Shown here: positions 42,180-51,235 of the stretch, piece after piece | How positions within the stretch are numbered: the first letter of the stretch is position 1 | Layout: each line of letters starts with the position of its first letter | Assembly (NCBI GenBank): GCA_964425215.1 | Contig: CAYRLW010000009.1 | Coordinates: 17,024 to 81,023, forward strand | DNA: 64,000 nucleotides | Direction of reading: 5' to 3' | DNA from: CAYRLW01 sp964425215 | GTDB taxonomy: Bacteria; Spirochaetota; Spirochaetia; Treponematales; Breznakiellaceae | Translations under genes and position numbers: made by a program | Notes under the pieces: model-generated | The model's input: only the letters and a program-made list of their open reading frames with translations | Database searches by the model: none | What the model was told of the DNA's origin: nothing

Positions 42180-43187
42180 ATGAAGAAACTAGCGATTCTT
42201 CTTCTCTGCGCGATGACCCTAACGGTAGGTCTTTTTGCCAACGGGGCAAAGGACTCGGGGCCGGCGAAGGCGCCGAAAATTGGTATCTCCATTCCTAGCG
42301 CGGACCATGGCTGGACCGGCGGTATCGTATGGTGGGCCAACAAAGCGGTAAAGGATATTGACGCGGCCCAGGCGGGAAAATTCCAATTCCGGGTAGTAAC
42401 CGCAGATAGCCCTTCGTCCCAGGTACGGAACATCGAGGACCTGATGGTGTGGGGTATGCAATACCTGGTAATCCTTCCCTACGAATCCGCCCCGCTTACG
42501 CCGATCGTGAAGGAAGCCCAGTCTAAGGGTGTTAAGGTTATCGTAGTAGACCGGGGTTTGACGGATACGAGCTTTGGCTACGTAAACCTGGCTGGTGATA
42601 ATACCGCTCTGGGCCGTCTGAGCGGCCAGTGGCTTGCCAAGACCATGAAAGACAATGGACTGACGTCCTACGTTGCCATGGGTGGTCTGCCGGTAACCAT
42701 CGATACGGAACGGATGAACGCCTTCTTTGCAGAAATGGACAAGGAAAGCAGTCTTGTTGACCTGTTGGGCAAAGATAAATACGAATTCGCCGATTGGTCG
42801 ACCCAGAAAGGCCTTTCCTTAATGGAAACCTTCTTGCAAAAGTATCCGAAGATCGATGCGGTATTCTGCCAGGATGACGATGTTCTCCTGGGGGTTTTGC
42901 AGGCGATTAAAGAGTCGGGCAGAAAGGATATAAAGGTCGCTTTGGGCGGCGCGGGTTCCAAGGTGGTGTACAAGATGATTATGGACGGGGATCCGTTGGT
43001 AAAAGCCACGGTTACCTATCATCCTTCCATGATCTCCGACGCGATCCACTACGCGGTGGATGTGGCAACCGGGGCTAAGAGCTCGGATTTCCATACCGCC
43101 AAGTCGCCTACCACCGTCATTATTCCTTCGGTGCTGGTAGATAAGTCCAACGTGGCTAAATACTACGAACCCGAATCGATCTATTAA
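42180..43187 (+). CDS. rbsB: sugar ABC transporter periplasmic binding protein, RbsB-like
   Basis: About 335 aa with a signal peptide (MKKLAILLLCAMTLTVGLFA) and a type-1 periplasmic binding fold. Typical pieces are IGISIPSADHGWTGGIVWWA (ligand-stacking aromatics), ILPYESAPLTPIVKEAQSKG and VIVVDRGLTD. The many Trp residues near the N-terminus suggest a cyclic sugar ligand. SD CGGAGG is 7 nt before ATG 42180. A strong terminator follows, separating it from lacI-type gene. Confidence 0.9.
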   Translation: MKKLAILLLCAMTLTVGLFANGAKDSGPAKAPKIGISIPSADHGWTGGIVWWANKAVKDIDAAQAGKFQFRVVTADSPSSQVRNIEDLMVWGMQYLVILPYESAPLTPIVKEAQSKGVKVIVVDRGLTDTSFGYVNLAGDNTALGRLSGQWLAKTMKDNGLTSYVAMGGLPVTIDTERMNAFFAEMDKESSLVDLLGKDKYEFADWSTQKGLSLMETFLQKYPKIDAVFCQDDDVLLGVLQAIKESGRKDIKVALGGAGSKVVYKMIMDGDPLVKATVTYHPSMISDAIHYAVDVATGAKSSDFHTAKSPTTVIIPSVLVDKSNVAKYYEPESIY

Positions 43188-43227
43188 AAAGGGGTGGGAT
43201 AGAAAAACGGAAGTATAAAAAGTTAGG

Positions 43228-43258
43228 AAGGACGCGGTATTTTCCGCGTCCTTTTTTT
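43228..43258 (+). terminator. rho-independent terminator after the sugar importer
   Basis: A perfect 10-bp stem (AAGGACGCGG with CCGCGTCCTT), a 6-nt loop TATTTT and a run of seven or eight T on the plus strand. Confidence 0.9.
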
Positions 43259-43295
43259 ATCGATGTATGGTACAATAATCGGCGGTACAGGGCCT

Positions 43296-44321
43296 ATGCG
43301 TCATCATGTAAGCCGGGCCGATGTGGCTCGCCTCGCGGGGGTCGCCGAATCGACCGTATCCCGGGCGTTAAACGATTCTTCCCTTATCACCGAACCGATC
43401 AAAGAAAAGGTCCGTTTGGCGGCCAAGGAGTTGGGCTACATTCCTTCCCGTCAGGCCGCGCTTTTTGCCCGGAAAAGGACAAATATTCTGGGTTTTGTGG
43501 TTCCATCGTATCGGTCCTTCCCTCCCTTTTCCCGATCCTACTTTCCCGCCCTGTTGGACGGGGTGGTTTTGGAATCCGACGAAAGCGGTTACTCGCCGAC
43601 TATTATTTTGGATAAGCAAAATACGAACACGGAGGATTATTACGCCTTAATCCATTCAAAAACCGTGGATGGTCTGTTGTTCGCCGTAACTCGATCGGAC
43701 TTTAAGCCCTTCAAGGGTCTTAAAGATAGGGGTGTACCCTTTGTGTTGATTAATAACTACCACGAAGGGCTCAACAGCGTGGATGCCCTGCCCGAAACGG
43801 GGATGCGTAAGGCCTTTTCCCACGGTTACAACCTGGGGCATCGTCGCTTTGGGTATATTACCGGTGATATTCGTTACCGCAACGCGGTGGATCGTTTGGA
43901 GGTGTTTAAAAAGTTAGCCCGGGAATTCGACGTGGAATACGATATCGTGGAGGGGGATTTTTCTAAAACCTCCGGCTACTCCGGGGCGGGAAAGTTGTTG
44001 CACCATACCGAAGCGCCTACTTTGATAATGACCAGCTCGGACCGGTGCGCCTTTGGGGTTTTACAGTACGCGGCAGGCCAGGGTATACGGATTCCCGAGG
44101 ACGTTAGCGTGATCGGCTACGATAATTTACCCCCGGTTCAGGATATAAATCCCCCCCTTTCCACGATCGATCATCCGGTAACCGAATTGGCCCGCCGGGC
44201 GACGCGACTGTTGATTGATATTTTAGAGGGAAATCGTCTTGAAGGGGATCAGGAATGGCTGGATACGGATTTTATCGTCCGGGAGTCCACGTCGATTTGT
44301 CCTTGGATAGGGAGGAAGTAG
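43296..44321 (+). CDS. LacI-family transcriptional regulator
   Basis: About 341 aa. The helix-turn-helix is VSRADVARLAGVAESTVSRALN, followed by the hinge helix near PSRQAALFARKR and a periplasmic-binding-like effector domain (ILGFVVPSY, DVSVIGYDNLPPVQ, PPLSTIDHPVTELARRA). It probably binds the palindrome at 37448 and releases it when the sugar or a pathway intermediate binds. I use ATG 43296; an upstream ATG adds 11 unrelated residues. A TACAAT box at 43271 gives it its own weak promoter after the terminator. It is cotranscribed with two catabolic genes. Confidence 0.9.
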   Translation: MRHHVSRADVARLAGVAESTVSRALNDSSLITEPIKEKVRLAAKELGYIPSRQAALFARKRTNILGFVVPSYRSFPPFSRSYFPALLDGVVLESDESGYSPTIILDKQNTNTEDYYALIHSKTVDGLLFAVTRSDFKPFKGLKDRGVPFVLINNYHEGLNSVDALPETGMRKAFSHGYNLGHRRFGYITGDIRYRNAVDRLEVFKKLAREFDVEYDIVEGDFSKTSGYSGAGKLLHHTEAPTLIMTSSDRCAFGVLQYAAGQGIRIPEDVSVIGYDNLPPVQDINPPLSTIDHPVTELARRATRLLIDILEGNRLEGDQEWLDTDFIVRESTSICPWIGRK

Positions 44322-44324
44322 GGA

Positions 44325-45371
44325 ATGGTAACCCTTGGTATAGCGGGAACCGGAGAAATGGCGGAGTACCATGTAAAAAAAATTAGGGCCCTGGAGGGGG
44401 TTACCATTGCGGCGTGTAAGGACCGGAACCGGGACCACGCGGAAGCCTTTGCTCAAAAGTTTGAAATACCTCGGTTTTTTACCTCCATCGGCGACCTGTT
44501 GGCGGCCCACGTTTGCTCCGCCTTTTCCTGCGCGGTAATCGACAGCCACCACCGGGAGCTGTGCGAAGAGGTTTTGGAGTACGGGCTCCCGGTATTTTGC
44601 GAGAAGCCTCTGAGTCGAACGGTGAAGGATAGCCAAATTTTGGCCGACCTGGCCCAGCGGAGGGGGGTTCCGACGATGGTAAACTTTTCCAAACGGAACG
44701 CCCCGGCTCTGGGGGCCCTGAAAGAATTGGTCGATAGCGGTGAAGCGGGAAAGCTTGTTTCGGTGAAGGCGGAGTACCTTCAAAGCTGGGTGCTAACGAA
44801 GGTGTGGGGGGATTGGGAGACCGTGCCCCGGTGGAAATGGCGGCTGTCACCGAAGGAAAGCACCGCCGGGGTGATCGGGGATTTGGGAAGCCACCTGGTG
44901 GACGCCCTGGTGTATCTGTTTGGGGATGTACGGATTGTCTCCGAGGAGCCGGGGAGCCTTGTATCCCTAGAGTCCGCGGTGGAAAGGCGTTTTTCCGGGG
45001 ATTTTGTGGATTCGGGAAAGACGGTTTGCGTGGACCGGAGGGCTTCTCTTGTGGTGGGGGATGGAACGCCGGTGGACTTTCACGTTAGCTGGATAGATAC
45101 GAATGCCCTGGATGATTTTCGCTTAACCGTCAGCTTTGAATCAGGTACGGCGTATTTGGACCTTTCCAAGTCCAGGGCTGGGATCGAATATGAATCGGCT
45201 TTAGATCAGCGTATGCGCACTATACCTGGGAGGGAGGTTCGGTCTACCTATGAAAAGTTTATCGATCGTTGTGTCTCCTCTTTTCCAACGACCCCGTCGG
45301 ACTTGGATTTTGGCTACGCTCTTCGTATACAGCGGATTTTGGATACCCTTGTTCCTGGGGGGATAGTATGA
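44325..45371 (+). CDS. Gfo/Idh/MocA family oxidoreductase, second copy
   Basis: A 348-aa dehydrogenase: Rossmann GIAGTGEMAEYHVKKIRAL, catalytic Lys in CEKPLS and GVIGDLGSHLVDAL. It is only distantly similar to the first Gfo/Idh protein of this cluster and is in the shorter subgroup. It starts 3 bp after the regulator and overlaps the next isomerase by 4 bp. It may catalyse the opposite redox step of a two-dehydrogenase pathway, for example oxidation of the sugar and later reduction of the keto product; this is inference. Confidence 0.88.
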   Translation: MVTLGIAGTGEMAEYHVKKIRALEGVTIAACKDRNRDHAEAFAQKFEIPRFFTSIGDLLAAHVCSAFSCAVIDSHHRELCEEVLEYGLPVFCEKPLSRTVKDSQILADLAQRRGVPTMVNFSKRNAPALGALKELVDSGEAGKLVSVKAEYLQSWVLTKVWGDWETVPRWKWRLSPKESTAGVIGDLGSHLVDALVYLFGDVRIVSEEPGSLVSLESAVERRFSGDFVDSGKTVCVDRRASLVVGDGTPVDFHVSWIDTNALDDFRLTVSFESGTAYLDLSKSRAGIEYESALDQRMRTIPGREVRSTYEKFIDRCVSSFPTTPSDLDFGYALRIQRILDTLVPGGIV

Positions 45372-46249
45372 AAAAAGAGCTTGCCATCGGTACCCTCATA
45401 AAGGGTACGGAAGATCCGGCCCAGCGGATTCGGGAGCTCGCCCCCATGGGTTTTGAGGGTTTTTCTATCACCTTTTGGGAATCCCTGGGGTCGGTGGATT
45501 TATCGTCCCTATCCGAGGGGGTGCGGACCGCATTGTCGGAAACCGGGACCCTGCTCAGCTCCCTGTCGGTGTACGGTAATCCCCTGCGGGAAGACGAAAC
45601 AGGGTTTCAGACCCGTCGGAGTTTGGAGCTGTTAATCGATCATGCTCCTTCCTTGGGGTGTCCCCTGATTAGTACCTTCGCCGGACGAAGACCCGGTTCG
45701 TCGGTGAACGATTCCATCGAAGCCTGGAAGAGCACCTTTGCGCCCCTGATAGAACGGGCGGAAAAACGGGGGCTTCGGTTGGCCTTTGAAAATTGCCGAC
45801 TTGGGGATACGTGGAAAACCGGCAAATGGAATATCGCCATTAACCCCGACGCGTGGGAGTTGATGGAAGCTACGTTGCCTTCCCGGAGTTGGGGGCTGGA
45901 ATGGGAACCCTGCCACCAGGTAGAAGCCCTGGCGGACCCGCTGGTCCAATTAGAAGCCTGGGTGGATAGAATTTACCATATCCACGGTAAGGATGCCCGG
46001 ATCGATAGGGCTACCTTAGAGCTCCGGGGCGTCTACGGCCCCCAGCATTGGTACGCATCCTGTTTCCCCGGGAACGGTGATACGGATTGGGTCCGATTGT
46101 TTTCAATTTTACAAAAAAAGTCGTACGGCGGTACGGTAGATGTGGAAGGCTGGAACGACGTCCAATGGTCGGGTCAACGGGAGTTGGAAGGACAAAAACG
46201 GGCCCTGGATTATTTAAAAGCGTGTCGTTTCCAGGCCCTGGGTCTCTAA
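45368..46249 (+). CDS. sugar phosphate isomerase/epimerase-like TIM barrel, second copy
   Basis: About 293 aa, starting at the ATG overlapping the upstream stop by 4 bp (ATGA). Metal ligands appear as Glu in RLAFENCRLG, Glu in LEWEPCHQVE (usually Asp), His in IYHIHGKDAR and Glu in TVDVEGWND. The region HGKDARIDRATLELRG is typical of the family. It pairs with the second Gfo/Idh protein as the first isomerase pairs with the first. The next gene is convergent with a 34-bp gap. Confidence 0.86.
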   Translation: MKKELAIGTLIKGTEDPAQRIRELAPMGFEGFSITFWESLGSVDLSSLSEGVRTALSETGTLLSSLSVYGNPLREDETGFQTRRSLELLIDHAPSLGCPLISTFAGRRPGSSVNDSIEAWKSTFAPLIERAEKRGLRLAFENCRLGDTWKTGKWNIAINPDAWELMEATLPSRSWGLEWEPCHQVEALADPLVQLEAWVDRIYHIHGKDARIDRATLELRGVYGPQHWYASCFPGNGDTDWVRLFSILQKKSYGGTVDVEGWNDVQWSGQRELEGQKRALDYLKACRFQALGL

Positions 46250-46283
46250 AATTCAACCGGTCCGGTGGATTCCTCGGTTTGGC

Positions 46284-47738
46284 TTATTTTCCCGCCAGGG
46301 GAACTAGACCTACCAGGCCGCGAACTTCCTCGTCGGCGAACCGGAGCCCCGCTCCAAGGAAAAAGTCTCGGTTAGGGTTTAGGGCGTCGTTTATGCCCCC
46401 GCGGAAGTAGAGCCAATTCCAGGGTTTATTTGATTTAGGGTCAAAGAAGGGTAGGTACGTCAGGGTGCCCCGGAGGTTGGGCAGGGCGTTGGCTTGGAAA
46501 TTAAAGAGTTCCCCCGAAACTTGCAGTTGGTTCAGGATCTGGTAATCCAGGCCCAAACCGGCGGTACTCTCCAACAGTCCCCCGTGGAGGGTGAAGGGTC
46601 CAAAACGGCGGGCCAGTTCGGCGTCCACGGCGACCCCGTAGCTGGTGGTTGTCGTATCGGTCCGGGTGGTCGTACCGCCGGAGGAGGTTTCGGTAACCGT
46701 TCGGGAAGAAACCCCGTTGGGGGCGCCGCTGACGCCGATGCGGTACCACCGGTCCTTGGATTGGGGTTCTAGGATCAGAGAAGCCCCGGCTCGGAACTGG
46801 GAAGCGAGAAAATCGTACCGGGTTTGGGTATCCACTTGGACACCAAGACCCGAGGCTTTCGATACGATGGTTCCGGCGTCGCTGACCACCTTGTCCGCGT
46901 TGGTAGCCAGGTGGCTGATGTTATCCAAGGCTGTTTGGAGTTTTTGGGCCGCCTCGTCGGTTTTTTGAACCGTGGAAAGCAGGGTGGCGTACAACTGATC
47001 GTCGTAAATAGCCTTGCCAATATTTCCATTCCCCTTACGGATTTCATCGGTGGCGGCTCGGAGATTTTCCAAGGCGGCTCGAACTTCTACGGTGGAAGCG
47101 GCCACGTCGCCTTCCCTATCTTGCAGTATTTTATTAACCCGTTCGGTTATTTGGGCGGAGGATTCCAATATTCGGGTAACCCTATCCAATTCAGCGTTGG
47201 ACCGCTGGTCTAATTTTTGAGCGATGGAATTAAAGGTTTGTAGGGAAACTGCTAAGAGTTCCATCTGCCTGCTTTGGAATTCCTTAATGAGCGATGATAT
47301 CTGTTCGCTTAAATTTTGGGCTGAACCGAGGACCACGCTCATATCCCCTAGGCCCGGTTCGGATTTAATCCTGCCCCCTTCTTTAACTAGGGGGGTCAAC
47401 TCGGTCCCCGGGGTGAGCATGAGCATGGAGTTTCCCAAAAGGGATGAGGAACGCCGGGCCAAGGTCGCGTCCGCCCTGATTTGGACGTCCCGTAAAAAGG
47501 CTACCTTCAAAAGGGCTTTCCCGTTATCAAAATCGATGCTTTGGATTTTTCCCACCGGTACACCGGCCATGAATACCTTGGAATTGGTGGTAAGCCCCGT
47601 AGCATCGTCCATCAACACTTCGTAGACTTTGGTATTGAAATTATTGAACCCATCGGTGGACATGATGACGTACACCGTCCCCGCAGTACCAAGAACGATG
47701 AAAAAAATGCCTATTTTAAGGTATCGGGATAGGTTCAT
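46284..47738 (-). CDS. MCE/MlaD-family lipid-transfer protein with C-terminal barrel-like domain
   Basis: A 484-aa protein. An N-terminal membrane helix (residues 8-27) precedes one MCE domain (about 35-115: KVFMAGVPVGKIQSIDFDNG, then LLGNSMLMLTPGTEL). A long helical region spans about 150-300. The last 165 residues alternate hydrophobic and polar in strand-like fashion and contain a Thr/Ser-rich loop, resembling an outer-membrane porin domain (FLGAGLRFADEEVRGLVGLV). If right, it would bridge inner and outer membrane to move phospholipids. It overlaps the MlaF-like gene by 4 bp. Confidence 0.85.
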   Translation of the reverse strand: MNLSRYLKIGIFFIVLGTAGTVYVIMSTDGFNNFNTKVYEVLMDDATGLTTNSKVFMAGVPVGKIQSIDFDNGKALLKVAFLRDVQIRADATLARRSSSLLGNSMLMLTPGTELTPLVKEGGRIKSEPGLGDMSVVLGSAQNLSEQISSLIKEFQSRQMELLAVSLQTFNSIAQKLDQRSNAELDRVTRILESSAQITERVNKILQDREGDVAASTVEVRAALENLRAATDEIRKGNGNIGKAIYDDQLYATLLSTVQKTDEAAQKLQTALDNISHLATNADKVVSDAGTIVSKASGLGVQVDTQTRYDFLASQFRAGASLILEPQSKDRWYRIGVSGAPNGVSSRTVTETSSGGTTTRTDTTTTSYGVAVDAELARRFGPFTLHGGLLESTAGLGLDYQILNQLQVSGELFNFQANALPNLRGTLTYLPFFDPKSNKPWNWLYFRGGINDALNPNRDFFLGAGLRFADEEVRGLVGLVPLAGK

Positions 47739-48487
47739 ACTTTTAACTCGCTAAAGGATATTCTTATAAAGTCTTTTACCATTTCATGGTCCGATTGGGC
47801 TACCACTTTTGGAGTCCCCTGGGCGACGATTTGCCCCTGATGGAGAAAGGCGATTTTGTCGGATATGCGAAAAGCCGCAGGGATATCGTGGGTGATAAAC
47901 ACGCAGGTAATGCCCAGCTCCTTGTTAACCCGAACCACAAGGTTGTTGATGGTTTCCGAAAGGACCGGATCCAAGCCGGTGGTCGGTTCGTCAAAAAACT
48001 GTACCTGGGGCCGCATCACCAAGGATCGAGCCAGGCCCACCCGTTTTCGCATCCCCCCCGAAAGCTCACTGGGTTGCATGGATTGTATTCCCGGAAGCTC
48101 TATCCATTCCAGCATTTGGGCTACCCTTTTATTAATTTCGTTTTTATCCCGAATTTGAAGGACCTCCCGAAGGGGAAAGGCTATATTTTCGCCCACGGTC
48201 ATGGAATCAAAGAGGGCCGCGTTCTGAAACGAATAGCCGAAATTTTGACGAGCCCTAATGTGCTCGGACCGGGAAAGGGCCGTCAATTCGGTATCCCGGT
48301 ACCAAATTTTTCCGGAGTCCGGGTCCAGCATCCCCATAATGGTTTTAAAAAGGACGCTTTTTCCGGTTCCGCTTTGGCCCACGATAGCCACGATGGAACC
48401 CTCTTCCAGCTCCAGGTTCACTCCCCGCAGAACCTTATTATTACCAAAGGACTTATATAAATTTTCTATCCTAATTATAACACTCAT
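47735..48487 (-). CDS. mlaF: Mla-type ABC ATPase, MlaF-like
   Basis: A 250-aa ATPase powering lipid transport. Walker A is GQSGTGKS, signature LSGGMRKRVGLARSL (LSGGM is the Mla form), Walker B VQFFDEPTTGLDP, with FITHDIPAAFRISDKI for the switch. It overlaps the permease and MCE genes by 4 bp on each side. It works with the MlaE-like permease at 48484 and the MCE protein at 46284. Confidence 0.92.
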   Translation of the reverse strand: MSVIIRIENLYKSFGNNKVLRGVNLELEEGSIVAIVGQSGTGKSVLFKTIMGMLDPDSGKIWYRDTELTALSRSEHIRARQNFGYSFQNAALFDSMTVGENIAFPLREVLQIRDKNEINKRVAQMLEWIELPGIQSMQPSELSGGMRKRVGLARSLVMRPQVQFFDEPTTGLDPVLSETINNLVVRVNKELGITCVFITHDIPAAFRISDKIAFLHQGQIVAQGTPKVVAQSDHEMVKDFIRISFSELKV

Positions 48488-49248
48488 TTAAAAATAATAC
48501 TCATCATCAGCGTGGCTAGAATATAGTCGGCCAACAGTATGGAAACAGACGACGCGACCACCGCTTTGGTGGCCCCATCCCCCACACCCTTGGCCCCCTG
48601 GGTCGCCTTAAGGCCGAAAAAGCAACTGATCGTGGCGACGATAAAGCCCATAATTACGGATTTTATCAGCCCAATATAAATATCCTTTGGTTTTAAAACA
48701 TCGAACATATAGTCTAAATAGCTGGCGTTATCAATACCATACAAGGCGGTGGCTATAAAATAGGCGCCAAATACCCCTACCAGGTTAGAAAGCATGGTCA
48801 ACGCTGGGTAAACCACCATCGAAGCCACTACCCGGGGAAGAACCAGGTAATGGATAGGATCCACGGACATGGATTCCAGCGCGTCGATTTGTTCGGTAAC
48901 CCGCATGGTCCCCAGTTCCGCCGCCATGGCGGAACCGTTTTTCGCTATCAGCATTAAAGTGGTGATGACCGGGGCAAACTCCCGGCCCATGGCCACGGCA
49001 ACCGCCGCTCCGGTGGCCAATTCGGCTTGAAAAGGTTGTAAGAGAGAAACCATCTGAAGAGAAAAAATCATCCCAATGGCTAAACCGGAAAGGACGATGA
49101 TATGGGTGGAGTTCACTCCCAGATGTTCCATTTCATAAAAATATAAACCGATACGGAAGGGTTTTTTTACCGCGCACCGTAACGTTTCACCCACAAATTC
49201 AAAGTAACGGCCTATCTCTTCAAATTTTTCTATAATAAATTTGAACAT
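48484..49248 (-). CDS. mlaE: Mla-type permease, MlaE-like
   Basis: A 254-aa inner-membrane protein with the MlaE core: FAPVITTLMLIAKNGSAMAAELGTMRVTEQIDALESM (parts ITTLMLIAKNGSAMAAELG, TMRVTEQIDALESM) and FFGLKATQGAKGVGDGAT. About five membrane segments. It is the second MlaE paralogue here, separated from the first set by a lipoprotein gene 12 bp upstream. Confidence 0.92.
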   Translation of the reverse strand: MFKFIIEKFEEIGRYFEFVGETLRCAVKKPFRIGLYFYEMEHLGVNSTHIIVLSGLAIGMIFSLQMVSLLQPFQAELATGAAVAVAMGREFAPVITTLMLIAKNGSAMAAELGTMRVTEQIDALESMSVDPIHYLVLPRVVASMVVYPALTMLSNLVGVFGAYFIATALYGIDNASYLDYMFDVLKPKDIYIGLIKSVIMGFIVATISCFFGLKATQGAKGVGDGATKAVVASSVSILLADYILATLMMSIIFK

Positions 49249-49260
49249 GGTAACGGTATC

Positions 49261-50106
49261 CTAATAGTTCTTTAGGCGATTTTGGATATCCTCGATTTGG
49301 GCCTTCATCCGCGCGGCGGTGTAAATATCCAAAGAGCGGTGGAGGAACTTTTTAGCGTCTTCGCGGTTACCCTGTTTTTCCGACACCAACGCCATAGCAA
49401 GGTAATCCGCACCAATCCCCCCGGCGTTTTCGGCCCGGCGATCGTAGTCTAAGGCTTCCCAGAGATCTAACCACGCTTCCGTATAACGGCCCGTCTTTGA
49501 ATAGATAGAAGCGGAGAGGTATTTATCCGAGGCGTATTCGATGTACGCCCGTTTTCCCTTATCAATGCCCGCGGCCTCGTCTAAGACTTTTAACGCTTCC
49601 GGGTACCGTTCCAGGGCTTTAAGGGCCGAAGCGTAAATCCGAAGGGCTCGGGCCTTATCCATGGGCCGCTTGGCAAGCAGGTTCGCTCCCCGAAGGGCGA
49701 TATCCGCGGCCTGTTGAAGGCGCGCCGTATCGGAATCGCGGAGGTCGTGTTCCGCCTTTAAAAGCGACGCCAGGGCCACCAGATCATCCTTTCCCGATTC
49801 TTGGGCTATCAGCTCGGCCTGGGCCCGCAGTTCCTCGGCGTTGGGAGAAAAACGGCTGAGCCCATCGAGGGCCCGTATTCTGCCCTCCGGTTCATCCACC
49901 ATGGTGAACATGCGGTACGCCTCGGTGTAATAATCCCGGGCGGCGTCTTGGGACCCTTCGCGGAGGGCCTTGGCCCCCAGCTGTACCAATCTTCCCGCCT
50001 CGTTCCGGGTAAGGACAATCTCCGGGGGTACCTTAGGGGCGGAGGAGCAGGAGAAAAGGAAGCTTAAACTTACAAGGCCCATAAGTAAGAAGATAGGTTT
50101 ACGCAT
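49261..50106 (-). CDS. TPR-like lipoprotein in the Mla cluster
   Basis: About 281 aa with a signal peptide and lipobox SFLFSCS (Cys20). The mature protein is helical with TPR-like repeats (SQDAARDYYTEAYRMFTMVD, ALRIYASALKALERYPEALK, EKQGNREDAKKFLHRSLDIY). It sits 1 bp after the first MCE gene and 12 bp before the second permease, so it is probably part of the Mla assembly, perhaps tethering it to the outer membrane; this is inference. ATG 50106 starts the signal peptide; a longer frame upstream has no signal. Confidence 0.8.
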   Translation of the reverse strand: MRKPIFLLMGLVSLSFLFSCSSAPKVPPEIVLTRNEAGRLVQLGAKALREGSQDAARDYYTEAYRMFTMVDEPEGRIRALDGLSRFSPNAEELRAQAELIAQESGKDDLVALASLLKAEHDLRDSDTARLQQAADIALRGANLLAKRPMDKARALRIYASALKALERYPEALKVLDEAAGIDKGKRAYIEYASDKYLSASIYSKTGRYTEAWLDLWEALDYDRRAENAGGIGADYLAMALVSEKQGNREDAKKFLHRSLDIYTAARMKAQIEDIQNRLKNY

Positions 50107-50107
50107 A

Positions 50108-51223
50108 TTAAAAGTCCGTGGTCCGAAGACCCGTGGGCGCCGCTTGGGGGGCCACTTTCTCCGGGATTCCGCCCCGTAACAGGGGGTTGTTTTTAAGCCC
50201 CTCCATAACATCCTGGGCCGAAACGATGGCGGATCGGGCCTCGTCGATGGTGGCGGCGATCCGGGGCATCTGGTCCGCTAAGGTGGCGGTGGTATTTTCC
50301 AAATTGGTAAGGGATTTTTCCACCTGGGCAAGAGAGTTATCCACCCGATTAAAAAGTACGTTGCCGTCGTCCAAGAAGGTTTTAAGGGAACCCTTGGGAT
50401 CCAAAAGTTTAGGAATCAACCCCGTGGGGTCTTTTAAGGATTCGCTGGTTTGTTCCAAATTTTTGCCGATGACGGTGGCCGAATTGGCCAACTGTTTGAC
50501 CGAATCAACGCTGGTCTGTACGTCCGCCAGAATAGCGTCTAACCGGGGCGATGTGTTTCCCAGGGTCTGGTTGACCTGGGTTAGCAGTTGTTTTACCTTA
50601 ACCACCGAATCGGCGGCGTTTTGAATAGCCTCCGCGACCGGGCCGGTACCCTTCCCCGACATGGCTCCGTTTACTTGAATTAAAGCCTTGTCCAACTGAA
50701 CCACCGTGGCGTTGATATTCTCTACCAGGGGGTTGATGTTGGAAATCAGGCGGGTAATCGTATCGTCCTTGGGCGGCCGGTCTACCAGCCCCTCGTCCAC
50801 GAGCCGTTTTCCCTCCGGGGTGTCAAAGGAGGGCACCAGGGAACCCTCGGGAAGAAGTTCCGTTGTCTTTCCAGGATGAAAGAGAAGCTGATTCCCCAGC
50901 CCGATGGGACTGACCACCAGCTCCAAAATTGAATTTTTTCGAACCCTATCGATAAAGGTGTCGTATACGATGAACACCACGTCCACGTTATTGTTGGGTG
51001 TAAGCCGAACTTTGTTAATCCTTCCTATTTGGAAGCCCTTGTATAAGAGGGGGGTTCCGACAGAAACACCCGTGCTGGATGGAAACTGGGATAGGTACTT
51101 GTAATCCCGGGCAAACCACCGTTGCCGTCCCCCCATGGCTACTAAAATGAGCGCCAAAAGGACAAACGCGAGGATAACAAAAACCCCAACCACCTGGTCC
51201 GCGTATTTAATCCGGAATTTCAT
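50108..51223 (-). CDS. MCE/MlaD-family lipid-transfer protein
   Basis: A 371-aa protein: N-terminal membrane helix (FVILAFVLLALILVAMGG), MCE domain about 35-115 (GTPLLYKGFQIGRINKVRLT) and a long coiled-coil-like helical region to the C-terminus (TLADQMPRIAATIDEARSA). The long helices could form a periplasmic needle. It lacks the barrel domain of the second MCE protein. It belongs to the first MlaE/ATPase pair. Confidence 0.9.
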   Translation of the reverse strand: MKFRIKYADQVVGVFVILAFVLLALILVAMGGRQRWFARDYKYLSQFPSSTGVSVGTPLLYKGFQIGRINKVRLTPNNNVDVVFIVYDTFIDRVRKNSILELVVSPIGLGNQLLFHPGKTTELLPEGSLVPSFDTPEGKRLVDEGLVDRPPKDDTITRLISNINPLVENINATVVQLDKALIQVNGAMSGKGTGPVAEAIQNAADSVVKVKQLLTQVNQTLGNTSPRLDAILADVQTSVDSVKQLANSATVIGKNLEQTSESLKDPTGLIPKLLDPKGSLKTFLDDGNVLFNRVDNSLAQVEKSLTNLENTTATLADQMPRIAATIDEARSAIVSAQDVMEGLKNNPLLRGGIPEKVAPQAAPTGLRTTDF

Positions 51224-51235
51224 ACTACTACCACT

